38,406 nucleotides of DNA from Phocaeicola plebeius. GTDB taxonomy: Bacteria; Bacteroidota; Bacteroidia; Bacteroidales; Bacteroidaceae. The DNA is taken from NCBI RefSeq assembly GCF_003437535.1, contig NZ_QSQT01000030.1:1-38406 (forward strand), in the 5' to 3' direction. The notes below the pieces were generated by a model that saw nothing but the letters and a program-made list of their open reading frames with translations, did not search any database and was not told the DNA's origin. The translations under genes were made by a program, and so were the position numbers. Below, in pieces: positions 1 through 8,100 of the stretch. Within the stretch, counting starts at the first letter, position 1, and each line of letters starts with the position of its first letter.

Positions 1-235
1 CTGAACGGATATCACCGGAAATGCTGAACGGGTATCCGCCGGAATATGCACATATAGAGTCACAAAATTCACTGGCACAACCACCTTCAGGATGTTTATT
101 TAGATACTGCATATAATTATAAACATCATTGAATTCTCTGGCTTCTTTAATCATTGCATGCTGTGACTTGTTATATGCGTCAACAATAAAAATATCAATG
201 CTATGACGCCCCAAACTATAAACTGCCCTAAGCAT
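1..235 (-). CDS. Unknown protein, N-terminal 78 codons only (runs off the left edge)
   Basis: An open frame starts at ATG 233-235 on the minus strand and runs to base 1 without a stop, so only the N-terminus is visible. The start is supported by AGGAGATGG directly upstream and by an in-frame TAA at 248-250. The visible protein begins MLRAVYSLGRHSIDIFIVDA and later has CASEFCDSIC, with three cysteines close together. I do not recognise the family and it does not look like a recombinase. Context: it lies 61 bases beyond the left inverted repeat of the hsdS switch. In the alternative orientation of that segment it would be the next gene downstream of DUF2971 on the same strand. In the present orientation the segment before it is coded on the opposite strand. 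No TAnnTTTG promoter is visible just upstream. Confidence 0.6.
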   Translation of the reverse strand, partial: MLRAVYSLGRHSIDIFIVDAYNKSQHAMIKEAREFNDVYNYMQYLNKHPEGGCASEFCDSICAYSGGYPFSISGDIRS

Positions 236-296
236 CCATCTCCTGCATTACTTAAATATCTTGACATACTACTTCAATTTAATTTTTCTATGACTT

Positions 297-316
297 ATAA
301 ATCAGAATTTAGAAGC
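297..316 (+). repeat. Left inverted repeat of the hsdS inversion
   Basis: ATAAATCAGAATTTAGA at 297-313, followed by AGC, is found again in opposite orientation at 1778-1797. That gives 17 identical bases, then A/G, then two more matches. In the hsdS frame it reads I-N-Q-N-L-E-A, the spacer helix between target-recognition domains. This is a typical place for site-specific recombination in phase-variable type I systems. Confidence 0.85.
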
Positions 317-317
317 G

Positions 318-1007
318 ATGGCAAAGCAACTCTACGACTACTGGTTTGTACAGTTTGACTTTCCGAATGAAGAGGGCAAACCGTATAAGTCAAGCGGGGG
401 CGAGATGGTCTGGAATGAAAAACTAAAAAGAGAAATACCTATAGATTGGGAAGTACTTTCATTGTTTGATGCCGTTAGTGTACAATATGGTTTTCCTTTT
501 GCGACTGAACAATTTACAGAAGAAGAAACGAATGTTCCTGTAGTGCGCATCCGAGACATACTCGAAGGAACTACTTCTGCGTATTCTTTGGAAAAAGCAG
601 ATGAAAAATACCATCTGAACGAAAATGATGTACTTGTAGGAATGGACGGTAATTTTCACATGAATTTCTGGCATGATAATATTGCCTATCTTAATCAACG
701 ATGTGTGAGATTACGAGCACATTCTGATTCAACAATATCGTCAATTCAAATTCTTCATAGTATCAAACCATATATAAAGGCTAAAGAACAAAATGCCAAG
801 GGTTCTACCGTTGGGCATCTTTCAGATAAGGACTTGAAGGGATTGTATCTGATAAAGCCACTAAAAACAAGAGCTTTCAATCCTCGAAAGACATTAGATG
901 GATTGCTTGCTTTGGTAATAGAGAATAAAAAACAGATACTTTCTTTAACGAAGCAACGTGACGAACTGTTGCCGTTGCTGATAAATGGACAAATAACAAT
1001 AGAATAA
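318..1007 (+). CDS. hsdS: HsdS C-terminal half (second target-recognition domain), displaced and inverted
   Basis: The product is the DNA-specificity subunit half of a type I restriction-modification enzyme. The first 45 residues (MAKQLYDYWFVQFDFPNEEG, then a GGEMVW-N-KL-REIP segment) are the central conserved spacer of Bacteroidales HsdS, not a natural N-terminus. Residues about 45-190 form the second recognition domain. The end (ENKKQILSLTKQRDELLPLL) is the second coiled-coil spacer. The frame stays open upstream through the inverted repeat to a TGA at 291-293. ATG 318 is only the first Met in that frame, has no clear ribosome site, and no TAnnTTTG is seen in 236-317. The half is therefore probably silent as drawn, and it becomes the 3' part of hsdS after inversion. 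Its stop abuts the ATG of the DUF2971 gene. Confidence 0.88.
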   Translation: MAKQLYDYWFVQFDFPNEEGKPYKSSGGEMVWNEKLKREIPIDWEVLSLFDAVSVQYGFPFATEQFTEEETNVPVVRIRDILEGTTSAYSLEKADEKYHLNENDVLVGMDGNFHMNFWHDNIAYLNQRCVRLRAHSDSTISSIQILHSIKPYIKAKEQNAKGSTVGHLSDKDLKGLYLIKPLKTRAFNPRKTLDGLLALVIENKKQILSLTKQRDELLPLLINGQITIE

Positions 1008-1808
1008 ATGGCTCGCATTCTATACAAATATTTGGACATAACGGGGGCTAAGTGCATGATTGGAAACCAAAATCTTCAATTTACTAATGCGTCTCAATTG
1101 AACGACCCATTCGATTGTCATCCTAAACTGCTCGACTATTCGAGTGTGCCAGAACGGAAACTGCAAGGATGGATACCAGAGGAATGGTGGAAAATGAAAG
1201 AAGAAAACGATGCACTTAATCTGCGTAACGAGACATGGCTGTGCAGCTTGTCAAAAATCAATGACTCTATACTCATGTGGGCACATTATTGTTATAACCA
1301 CAAAGGTATCTGCATCGGTCTTGATTTGGATAAAATAATGGAATCTGTTCCTCCAATGTTTGGCTCAATATACATTAAGCCTATTGTCCTTGATGTTCAA
1401 TATTATAATATCATCGAACGTCCAAGTGCATATAATTCAGCACAGGATATTTTCAATTACCAATGGCAAACAAAAGCGAAGGAATGGGAATATGAGCAGG
1501 AGGTCAGATTAGTAATGCCTAAACCAAGTTCCATATATGCAACCTTGACTCCGGCGCAAGCCAAACATCCTAAGGAAATATGGGATTGGCGAGAGATACA
1601 CCATTATATGCCGTTGAAAGGAGAATGTTTTGAGTCGATTTATTTTGGTGTCAACATAGATGAGCAAGAGAAAGAAAAAATAATTCAGTTTGTCCGTAAA
1701 AAACTGAACCCACATATCAATCTTTACCAAATGTGTGTAAATGCCGATGCCTTTAGACTACAACCAGAATTTATCAAGCCTCTAAATTCTGATTTATCTG
1801 ACGATTAA
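1008..1808 (+). CDS. DUF2971 domain protein inside the invertible segment
   Basis: The 266-residue protein has the DUF2971 pattern as I know it. It starts LYKYLDITGAKCMIGNQNLQ, has the early FTNASQLNDPFDCHP segment, then WLCSLSKINDSILMWAHYC with a following GICIGLDL, and ends in a segment resembling WEYEQEVRLV. The molecular function of the family is not established, although members often sit in defence islands. ATG 1008-1010 directly follows the hsdS TAA, so the two are translationally coupled. The last codons cross the right inverted repeat: as drawn the protein ends PLNSDLSDD, and after inversion the junction reads CTA AAT TCT GAT TTA TAA, ending at NSDL. It overlaps the convergent hsdS N-half by 35 bases. 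No signal peptide or membrane segment is seen. Confidence 0.8.
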   Translation: MARILYKYLDITGAKCMIGNQNLQFTNASQLNDPFDCHPKLLDYSSVPERKLQGWIPEEWWKMKEENDALNLRNETWLCSLSKINDSILMWAHYCYNHKGICIGLDLDKIMESVPPMFGSIYIKPIVLDVQYYNIIERPSAYNSAQDIFNYQWQTKAKEWEYEQEVRLVMPKPSSIYATLTPAQAKHPKEIWDWREIHHYMPLKGECFESIYFGVNIDEQEKEKIIQFVRKKLNPHINLYQMCVNADAFRLQPEFIKPLNSDLSDD

Positions 1809-2365
1809 GTTCTATTTTGCGGTCAATCAGAGAAAGAATCGAAACTAAATTTTCTTGTTCATTCTTAGTGACAGGCATTATTAGTTTCAGCTTTTTTAAT
1901 TCAGTCTGTGATAAGTTATCTCTTGCAGAACCACTACTGAGACCTACAAGATGGTCATAAAGCGTATCAATGCTGTATTTAAGAAATACAGAACTATACT
2001 CTTTGTTTGGAAGTATGGCACAAACAGCTTGGTTTGTACATGCTTCCATTTTAAGTATCGAAGCTTTACCTGCAGTAGCACCATACATTGCGACAAGTAC
2101 TGTATCAATAGGATAAATCTCCGTACTAGGAATTTTCAAATCCTTTTTGGGATATGAAATTCATTGTATTATAAATGTACGGTTTATCTAATTCACCACT
2201 ATTAATCCAAGGGATAGTACCATTTGCATAATAGCTTACTTCTGTAGATAATGGTGTAGCACCTGAAGATGTTCTGAAAACATCTTCCAGAGTTATCTCC
2301 TCCCAACCTTGCGGAACAATCCTTTTCTTTTTATATTTTTTCAATTCCATCTTCATTTTTAGCAT
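1774..2365 (-). pseudogene. hsdS: HsdS N-terminal half (first target-recognition domain), frameshifted and truncated at the switch
   Basis: The start is ATG 2365, or more likely 2356 or 2350, all inside the end of the YhcG gene. The first frame gives a short basic leader, then VPQGWEEITLEDVFRTSSGA, the usual opening of a type I recognition domain, up to KGFENS and a TAG at 2126-2128. Homologous coding resumes in the next frame as STEIYPIDTVLVAMYGATAG and continues to the coiled-coil spacer (SLIDRKIELNRQINQNLEA), with a TGA right after the inverted repeat. Removing one base near 2128 restores N-S-S-T-E. The base is not in a homopolymer, so this is either a true +1 mutation or an isolated sequence error. 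As drawn the operon makes at most a broken single-domain S protein, and inversion alone would not repair the frameshift. Confidence 0.85.
1778..1797 (-). repeat. Right inverted repeat of the hsdS inversion
   Basis: On the minus strand this reads ATAAATCAGAATTTAGA then GGC, matching 297-316 with one mismatch in 20. It is read in two genes at once: on the minus strand as the end of the hsdS N-half (I-N-Q-N-L-E-A), and on the plus strand as the C-terminus of DUF2971. Confidence 0.85.
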
Positions 2366-3449
2366 TAAGTTTCCTCTCTATTTCCTCTATACTTGGTATA
2401 GTTCCTTCTAATTTCTCCGGATAAAACTTCTCAAGTTCATATTCAGAGATGCTAATCGGTTGGCTGCTGGACTCCAGTGCATACTGAGCTTCAATTCTGT
2501 CCTTTGATTTACAAATGAGCAAACCGATGGTCTTATTATCACCAGGATTACGTAGCAAATGATCGGCTGCAACCATATACGAACCAAGCTGACCTATATG
2601 GGATGGCTCAAACTTTGTTGTTTTAACTTCAACAACCACATAGCAACGCAATCGGACATTGTAAAACAACATATCCATGAACTGCTCTGTCTGACCTACT
2701 TCGAGACGGTACTCTCTCCCCATATAAGCGAAACCTGTACCAAGTTCAAGCAGAAATTTTTCAATGTTTGTGATAAGTGCATCTTTCAATACCCGCTCAT
2801 TATAAGGTTCACACAGTTGAGTAAATCCAAAGCAATAAGGATCACGTGTTATTTCTTGTGCTAAATCACTTTCTTGTGATGGCAATGTTTTGATAAAATT
2901 CGTATCTCCTTTTCCCTGACGTTCAAACAAGTCTGTACCGTACATGTTCATCAATACAGATCGGCTCCATCCGTGTTTTACAGTTTCACGTGCATAGAAC
3001 AAAGCCTCAGTCGGGTTGTCAGAACATTTATCTATCAAATACATGTGATGTCCCCATGGTACTGAGAATATCAGGTTTCGTATTTGTTCAGCAAGTTGCT
3101 GAGTAATTATTACCTCACCTTCTATTTGCTCAGCAGGTTGCTGAGTAATTTCGAGAAAATTGCTATATAAACGGTAGAAATTCCTCATATACAGTAGATT
3201 CGTTGGAGAGAAACACGTTGCTCCGGGATTCTGAGTCATCAAATCACGACTCAAACTTGCGAAAAATTTCGAACCCCAACGTACCTCTGCTTTCTTCTCT
3301 GACATATCACGGCCAAGCTCGTAATAGAAACGAATCATTTCTTTGTTGACTTTTACCGCTGCCTTAATTTGGCTTTGACGATATCGATTGCATAGGTCTT
3401 GCACCCACTGCAGATAATCTTCATCCAATATATTGATAGATTTACTCAT
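2331..3449 (-). CDS. YhcG-type PD-(D/E)XK nuclease (DUF1016), embedded in the type I RM operon
   Basis: The 372 residues divide into an N-terminal DUF1016 winged-helix region (about 10-150, with YELGRDMSEKKAEVRWGSKF and the conserved VPWGHHMYLID) and a C-terminal nuclease domain (about 200-340). The likely catalytic set is D259 in FMDMLFYN and E274/K276 in VVEVKTTKF, followed by the QLGSYM helix. Family members are Holliday-junction-resolvase-like nucleases often found with type I RM genes. The gene overlaps the hsdM stop by 8 bases and hsdS overlaps its own end, so all four are translated from one message. Residues about 100-125 hold a duplicated 14-residue unit (ITQQ-AEQI twice), described separately. 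The role could be DNA degradation or repair linked to restriction, but this is not shown by the sequence. Confidence 0.85.
   Translation of the reverse strand: MSKSINILDEDYLQWVQDLCNRYRQSQIKAAVKVNKEMIRFYYELGRDMSEKKAEVRWGSKFFASLSRDLMTQNPGATCFSPTNLLYMRNFYRLYSNFLEITQQPAEQIEGEVIITQQLAEQIRNLIFSVPWGHHMYLIDKCSDNPTEALFYARETVKHGWSRSVLMNMYGTDLFERQGKGDTNFIKTLPSQESDLAQEITRDPYCFGFTQLCEPYNERVLKDALITNIEKFLLELGTGFAYMGREYRLEVGQTEQFMDMLFYNVRLRCYVVVEVKTTKFEPSHIGQLGSYMVAADHLLRNPGDNKTIGLLICKSKDRIEAQYALESSSQPISISEYELEKFYPEKLEGTIPSIEEIERKLNAKNEDGIEKI
3085..3150 (-). repeat. Tandem 42-bp in-frame duplication containing palindromes, inside the YhcG gene
   Basis: Two 24-base copies lie at 3085-3108 and 3127-3150, with two differences between them. 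They are 42 bases apart, exactly 14 codons. Each copy is itself palindromic (CAGCAA-G-TTGCTG; CTCAGCA-GGT-TGCTGAG). The encoded motif is ITQQ(P/L)AEQI repeated. The tract lies in the variable loop between the DUF1016 helices and the PWGHH motif, so copy number could change without breaking the frame. Confidence 0.75.
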
Positions 3450-5103
3450 TGCTTCCTACATTTACGTTGAACTGCAGAGCATCCAACTGTTTCATTATTT
3501 CTTCTTCCAAACGGCGACTTTCAGCAAACTGTTCAGTCAATGTCTGTTTATACGCAGTCATTCTAGAGTTGAACTCCTCTTCTGTTATATCAACATAATC
3601 AATCTTTATGTCAAAGTATTGACCGGCTGAAAGGCTGTATCCTTTTTCTTTTATTTCATCATAAGATACAGCTACAGAGAAATCATCAACACTTTCCTTG
3701 TTATTGAAAGTTGTAATGATTTTTTCTATTTCTTCATCGTTCAGTCTTACCTTCTTTAATCCGTTTGCATCTTTATATTCCTCTCCCAACTTACTTGCAT
3801 CAATCAATATCACTTTATCGGCTGTTTCTGATTTATCAAAGAACAGTACACTGACATTGGTTCCTGTATTTGCAAACACATTACTTGGCATAGAAACACA
3901 GCCGTAAACAATCTTGTCCTCTACTATCTTCTTTAATATCTTATTCTCAATTCCACTTTTGGCTGTTATGAATCCTGTCGGAATGACTATAGCACCTTTA
4001 CCTGTCTTCTTCAATGAGTTTATAACATGCTGAATGAAACAAGTATAGATAGCCATTGATTCCTTCTTCTTGGCTGGAACATTTGGTACTCCTGCCCAGA
4101 AGCGGGCTGGCATTGCGGCTATTTTTTCCCTTGTATCAGAGAAATCCATTTTGAAAGGAGGATTGCTTACCACAAAGTCGAACTGTCTGAGCTCTTTTCC
4201 GTCATCACTCTTGTGATAGGGATTTACAAGTGTATCACCTTGTATCGCATTGTCCAGAGAGGAAACCAGACCATTGAGCAGTAGATTCAACTTCAGCATT
4301 TTATTACTTCTCTGTGAAATATCCTGAGAAAAGATTGTGCATCTATTCTCTCCTATCTGATGGCTTAATGCCATAAGAAGTGTTCCTGTTCCGGCTGAAG
4401 GGTCATAACATTCAACACTATGAAGATCTGAACTGTCTCCCACTAGCAATCTTGCCATAATCGTTGCGATGGCATGTGGTGTGTAATACTCTGCATATTT
4501 ACCACCTCCAGCTGTATTGTAGTCCTTTATAAGGTACTCAAATATACTGGAGAAGAAGTCATAATTCTGCTTGAATGCTTCTTCAAAAGAAAAGTTTACC
4601 AGTTTATCGACCAATGCACGCGCAAAGGCTGCTCTCTGCGAACTGTCAGTAACAAACGGTGTCAACGGTTCAAACAAAGGTATTTTTGTATTAGCCGTTG
4701 TCTGTGTCGAGAATATATCAGCATTCTGTTCTGCTATATCCGTCATTGTATTGTCAAAAATTGTGTCGAAATCTCCCTTTCCCTGCTGATTCCATAAATT
4801 TGAAATCAAGTGATAAGGTTCCAACATAGGAACATCAGGAGATATTGCACTTTGTAGAAGCATTCTTTCATCATCTGAAAGATTTGCGTATGCTTCTTCC
4901 CACTTGACATCACCATTAAGTTTCTTGGCAATTTCACTCTTTGCGTTCTTTATTTCATATCCGAACTTGTCATTCAGGAACTTATATAAGAATACCTGTG
5001 TTATTATCTTATACTCGTTTCCATCATTACCCATACCGTATGATTGACATGTTGCCTTTAGGGCATCAATTAACTGAAGTGTCTTTTCTTTTATTGCTAG
5101 CAT
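3442..5103 (-). CDS. hsdM: Type I restriction-modification system methyltransferase subunit HsdM
   Basis: This is a DNA adenine N6-methyltransferase that works with HsdS and, for cleavage, HsdR. The 553 residues begin with an HsdM N-terminal helical domain (about 5-170), followed by the N6-adenine methylase fold. The SAM-binding motif DPSAGTG is at 234-240, and the catalytic NPPF of the (N/D)PP(Y/F) motif is at 314-317 (VVSNPPFKMDF). GGGKYAEYYTPHAIATIM before motif I is typical of the family, and length and motif spacing look intact. The start ATG 5103 lies 11 bases after the hsdR stop, and the 3' end overlaps the YhcG gene by 8 bases. Without a functional S subunit it should not recognise DNA. 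As the S gene is split and frameshifted here, its activity in this isolate state is doubtful. Confidence 0.95.
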   Translation of the reverse strand: MLAIKEKTLQLIDALKATCQSYGMGNDGNEYKIITQVFLYKFLNDKFGYEIKNAKSEIAKKLNGDVKWEEAYANLSDDERMLLQSAISPDVPMLEPYHLISNLWNQQGKGDFDTIFDNTMTDIAEQNADIFSTQTTANTKIPLFEPLTPFVTDSSQRAAFARALVDKLVNFSFEEAFKQNYDFFSSIFEYLIKDYNTAGGGKYAEYYTPHAIATIMARLLVGDSSDLHSVECYDPSAGTGTLLMALSHQIGENRCTIFSQDISQRSNKMLKLNLLLNGLVSSLDNAIQGDTLVNPYHKSDDGKELRQFDFVVSNPPFKMDFSDTREKIAAMPARFWAGVPNVPAKKKESMAIYTCFIQHVINSLKKTGKGAIVIPTGFITAKSGIENKILKKIVEDKIVYGCVSMPSNVFANTGTNVSVLFFDKSETADKVILIDASKLGEEYKDANGLKKVRLNDEEIEKIITTFNNKESVDDFSVAVSYDEIKEKGYSLSAGQYFDIKIDYVDITEEEFNSRMTAYKQTLTEQFAESRRLEEEIMKQLDALQFNVNVGSNE

Positions 5104-5114
5104 ATATTTTCCTA

Positions 5115-8100
5115 TTAAGCTCTGCCATAGGTGGCATTATATTGATTAATATATTGTTGTGATATTCTGGATTGGATGAACTTATAATCTTCCATCTCAG
5201 GCTTTATTTCCGGATACTGATAAAGGCAGCCGTTTATAAGAGCCATTACTGTCCTGTTAAAGTAGGCATCTTTCTTAAGTATATCATTCCTGTCGTACAC
5301 TTTCGCATCTAGATCATTTTTTATAGTGCTGAGTATTGATACAAGATCTTCATCATGTTGCGTAAAGATTGGTTTCAATCCCTTCTTTTCCCTTTCCTTG
5401 TTTTCCTCTCTTATTCTCTTGTGTATTCTCACAAACTTTTCATCGCCTTTATATTTCTTCATCAGCACAGTATTGCGCTTCTGCAGATCCTGCAGACGCT
5501 TGATAATTTCATCAAGGGCTTTTGTTTCTTCGTTGAACTTTGCTATAGTCTCAACTACAAATCCGTGTTCCTTAAATCTTTCCATAAAGGCCTCTCTCAG
5601 AGTAATGTATTCAGGGTCATCCTGATCTATGTTCTGGGTGAAGCTGCTTATGGTTTTATTCCACTTCTCCTTAAGCTCTGCTCCTCCACCAATGACTTTC
5701 ATTTCCTCCTGGCCTATCTTTGAAAAATTGAACTCAATATCCATCATAGCCTCATTAATCATTCTCTTTGTCTCATCCTCACCACTAAAGGCTTCTTTCT
5801 GGTTTATGATGTCAATTCTGTGCTGAACCTCACTTAACAGTTGTGGAAGCTTGGTTATCTCTATTTTAGTGAACTTCTCCTTCATATCTTCGTCACCGAA
5901 TGTACGGACAAGGTTTGCCATATTCTTGGCCGCTACCAATGCCTGTTTCAGTTCAAGAAGAACAGACTTATCCTCTTCTGTCGAAATTTCATTGGAGAAC
6001 TCTTCAGCATTGTCGTAAGAATAATTGAAGAGTGTCTGTCTTACCTGTTTCATTTGGTTGATAATCTCTTCCTTATCCTCGATTACCTGTGTAAATGTAT
6101 CAGTGACATTGCCTTCTCCTATTTCTTCAACATCATTAAAGCGGTTGAGTTCTTTAAGATAGGCTTCATTTGTTTCCTCAAAGTTCTTCTTTATATCAGC
6201 AAAATCAATTACATAGCCATATCTCATGTCTTTATAAGGGCGATTCACTCTTGTTATGGCCTGTAACAGATTGTGATCCTTAAGTTTTCTACCAAAATAC
6301 AAACGTTTCAGTCTTGGTGCATCAAATCCCGTCAGCAACATATTGAACACGATTAATACATCTATGCTCATGTTCTTTTTAAACTCCTTGACTATCTGCT
6401 TCCTTGTCTCCTTATCGTCTGTATCATGAAGGATGATACCTGCTTTAAGTGGTCGATATTTGCTATGATATGTCAAGACTGGTTCTGCAGCCAACAGTGT
6501 TCCATCAGCCATTCTAAACACCTGAGCTTTAGGCTGATGTCTTTCCCACTCTTCCTGAAATATCTCATACAGACGTTTTGCCTGTTCACTCGTTTCACAG
6601 ATGACCATTCCTCCTAATGTATCATCTCCTTGTATTTTCCTGAATTTCTTCAAGTCATACATGATGTAACTAGCCAGTTCCTTAACATAATTAGGATGCT
6701 CAATGATATCCGCTTTCTTTATATCTTTTTTCTGTACCAGTGTGTCCAGTTTGTCATAAACATCGGATAACTTTTCATTATAGGATGTTTCAATATCTTC
6801 CCTTATAATCTTTAGTGTATACCCGTCTGCTATTGATTTATCGTAATAGTAAGTGTGAAAGTACTCTCCATTTCCAAATACTCTGCATGAAGCCCTTTCT
6901 TCCTTAAGCAAAGGAGTACCGGTCAATGCTATTTTTATGGCATCCGGGTCTGCTTCAAACAAGTTGGCCAGGAAACATCCTCCAGGTTTATATCCTCTAT
7001 GGGCTTCATCCAGTATGAATATTCGCTGCAGGTTTGTAGAATAGTCATTAAACCTGACCTTTTCTTTGTCTTCTGAAAACCTCTGGATATTTACTACCGT
7101 AATTTCAGCCTGTCCGCTTGCTCCATGTTGTGCCTGGTTGCTTCTGAAATGTTCCATCAGTTCAGCTCTTGAGTTGGCTGTACTTACTACAAGACCTCTT
7201 GCCTCAAACTCTTGGCTTGCCTGTTCCAATAGATCAAGTCTGTCAACTATAAAATACAGTTTGGCCACCTTGTTTTGTTTTGCAAAGTAGTCATTGAGAA
7301 TATAGGTGAGATAAAATGATAAAGCTGTTTTTCCACTGCCCTGGGTATGCCATACCACACCTGAACGCATCCCTTCCGACAGTTTCTTTTTAATCGCAAG
7401 TGATGCAAACAGCTGCTGATAACGCATAATATGCTTCTGGTCTGTAGATTCTATTTTACCATCCACTTCCCTTTCCATCTTCACGTATGCAATTCCGTAT
7501 CTTATGATGTAAAGCAATCGTTCCGGAGAACACATTGAGGTCAATATCCTGTTTGTCGGTGTATTTATATCAAGATTAGTCTGATATTCAGGACTTGTGT
7601 GAATTACCTGACAGTTGTAGTCAGAGAGAATACGTTTCTCTTCCTCTTTATCTATTTCCTTGTATGGATAATCTCTATGGTAAGGTGCTATCTTTTGTGA
7701 GCCGATATTTTCTTCCCTGAAACAGTTGAAAGGGGAATAGGAACGGGCACCAGTACAATAAAATGCTCCCTGTATAGGTACTATACCACCCATAGCATCA
7801 TATTCCATATTGTTGCTGAATATCATCAGCTGGGTGATGTTTATGAATCTCCGGAATTTCTTGTTTGGGAATCGTTCTTTGTTCATTCTGTTGCTTTCCG
7901 CTACCATTCCGCCATGGTTGTTTGGTTTCTTGACCTCTATGAAGCAAAGAGGAAGTCCGTTAATGAACAAAGTTATATCCGGTCTGAATTCATCCTGACC
8001 GTTTTTGCAAGTAAACTCGGCAGTAAAATGAAAAGTATTGTTTCCTATATCCTCAAAATCTATGAGCTTTACCGGTGATACATTCTTTAATCTCTGATAG

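Larger units (their letters stand above)
297..1797. other. Invertible DNA segment (hsdS phase switch) carrying the hsdS 3' half and a DUF2971 gene
   Basis: The segment is flanked by inverted 20-bp repeats. The minus-strand hsdS N-half runs into the right repeat as ...R-Q-I-N-Q-N-L-E-A and stops immediately with TGA. The plus-strand C-half emerges from the left repeat as I-N-Q-N-L-E-A-M-A-K-Q-L-Y-D-Y-W. Reversing the segment joins the two in frame without loss of residues, giving about 420 residues, a normal HsdS length. Both the geometry and the frames agree, so I infer a working or recently working inversion. No recombinase gene lies in the window, so the enzyme must be encoded elsewhere. 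In the present orientation, transcripts reading past the hsdS N-half would be antisense to DUF2971 and the hsdS C-half. Confidence 0.8.

Noticed and set aside
318..1007. Treating this frame as a complete independent gene starting at MAKQLYDYW
   Set aside because: The first residues are the internal spacer of HsdS, the frame is open upstream through the inverted repeat, and no promoter or ribosome site supports a start there. It is a displaced 3' half.
3085..3150. The repeated palindromes as the start of a CRISPR array
   Set aside because: There are only two copies, they are in frame inside a conserved gene and code the same peptide, and no spacer series or cas gene is present.
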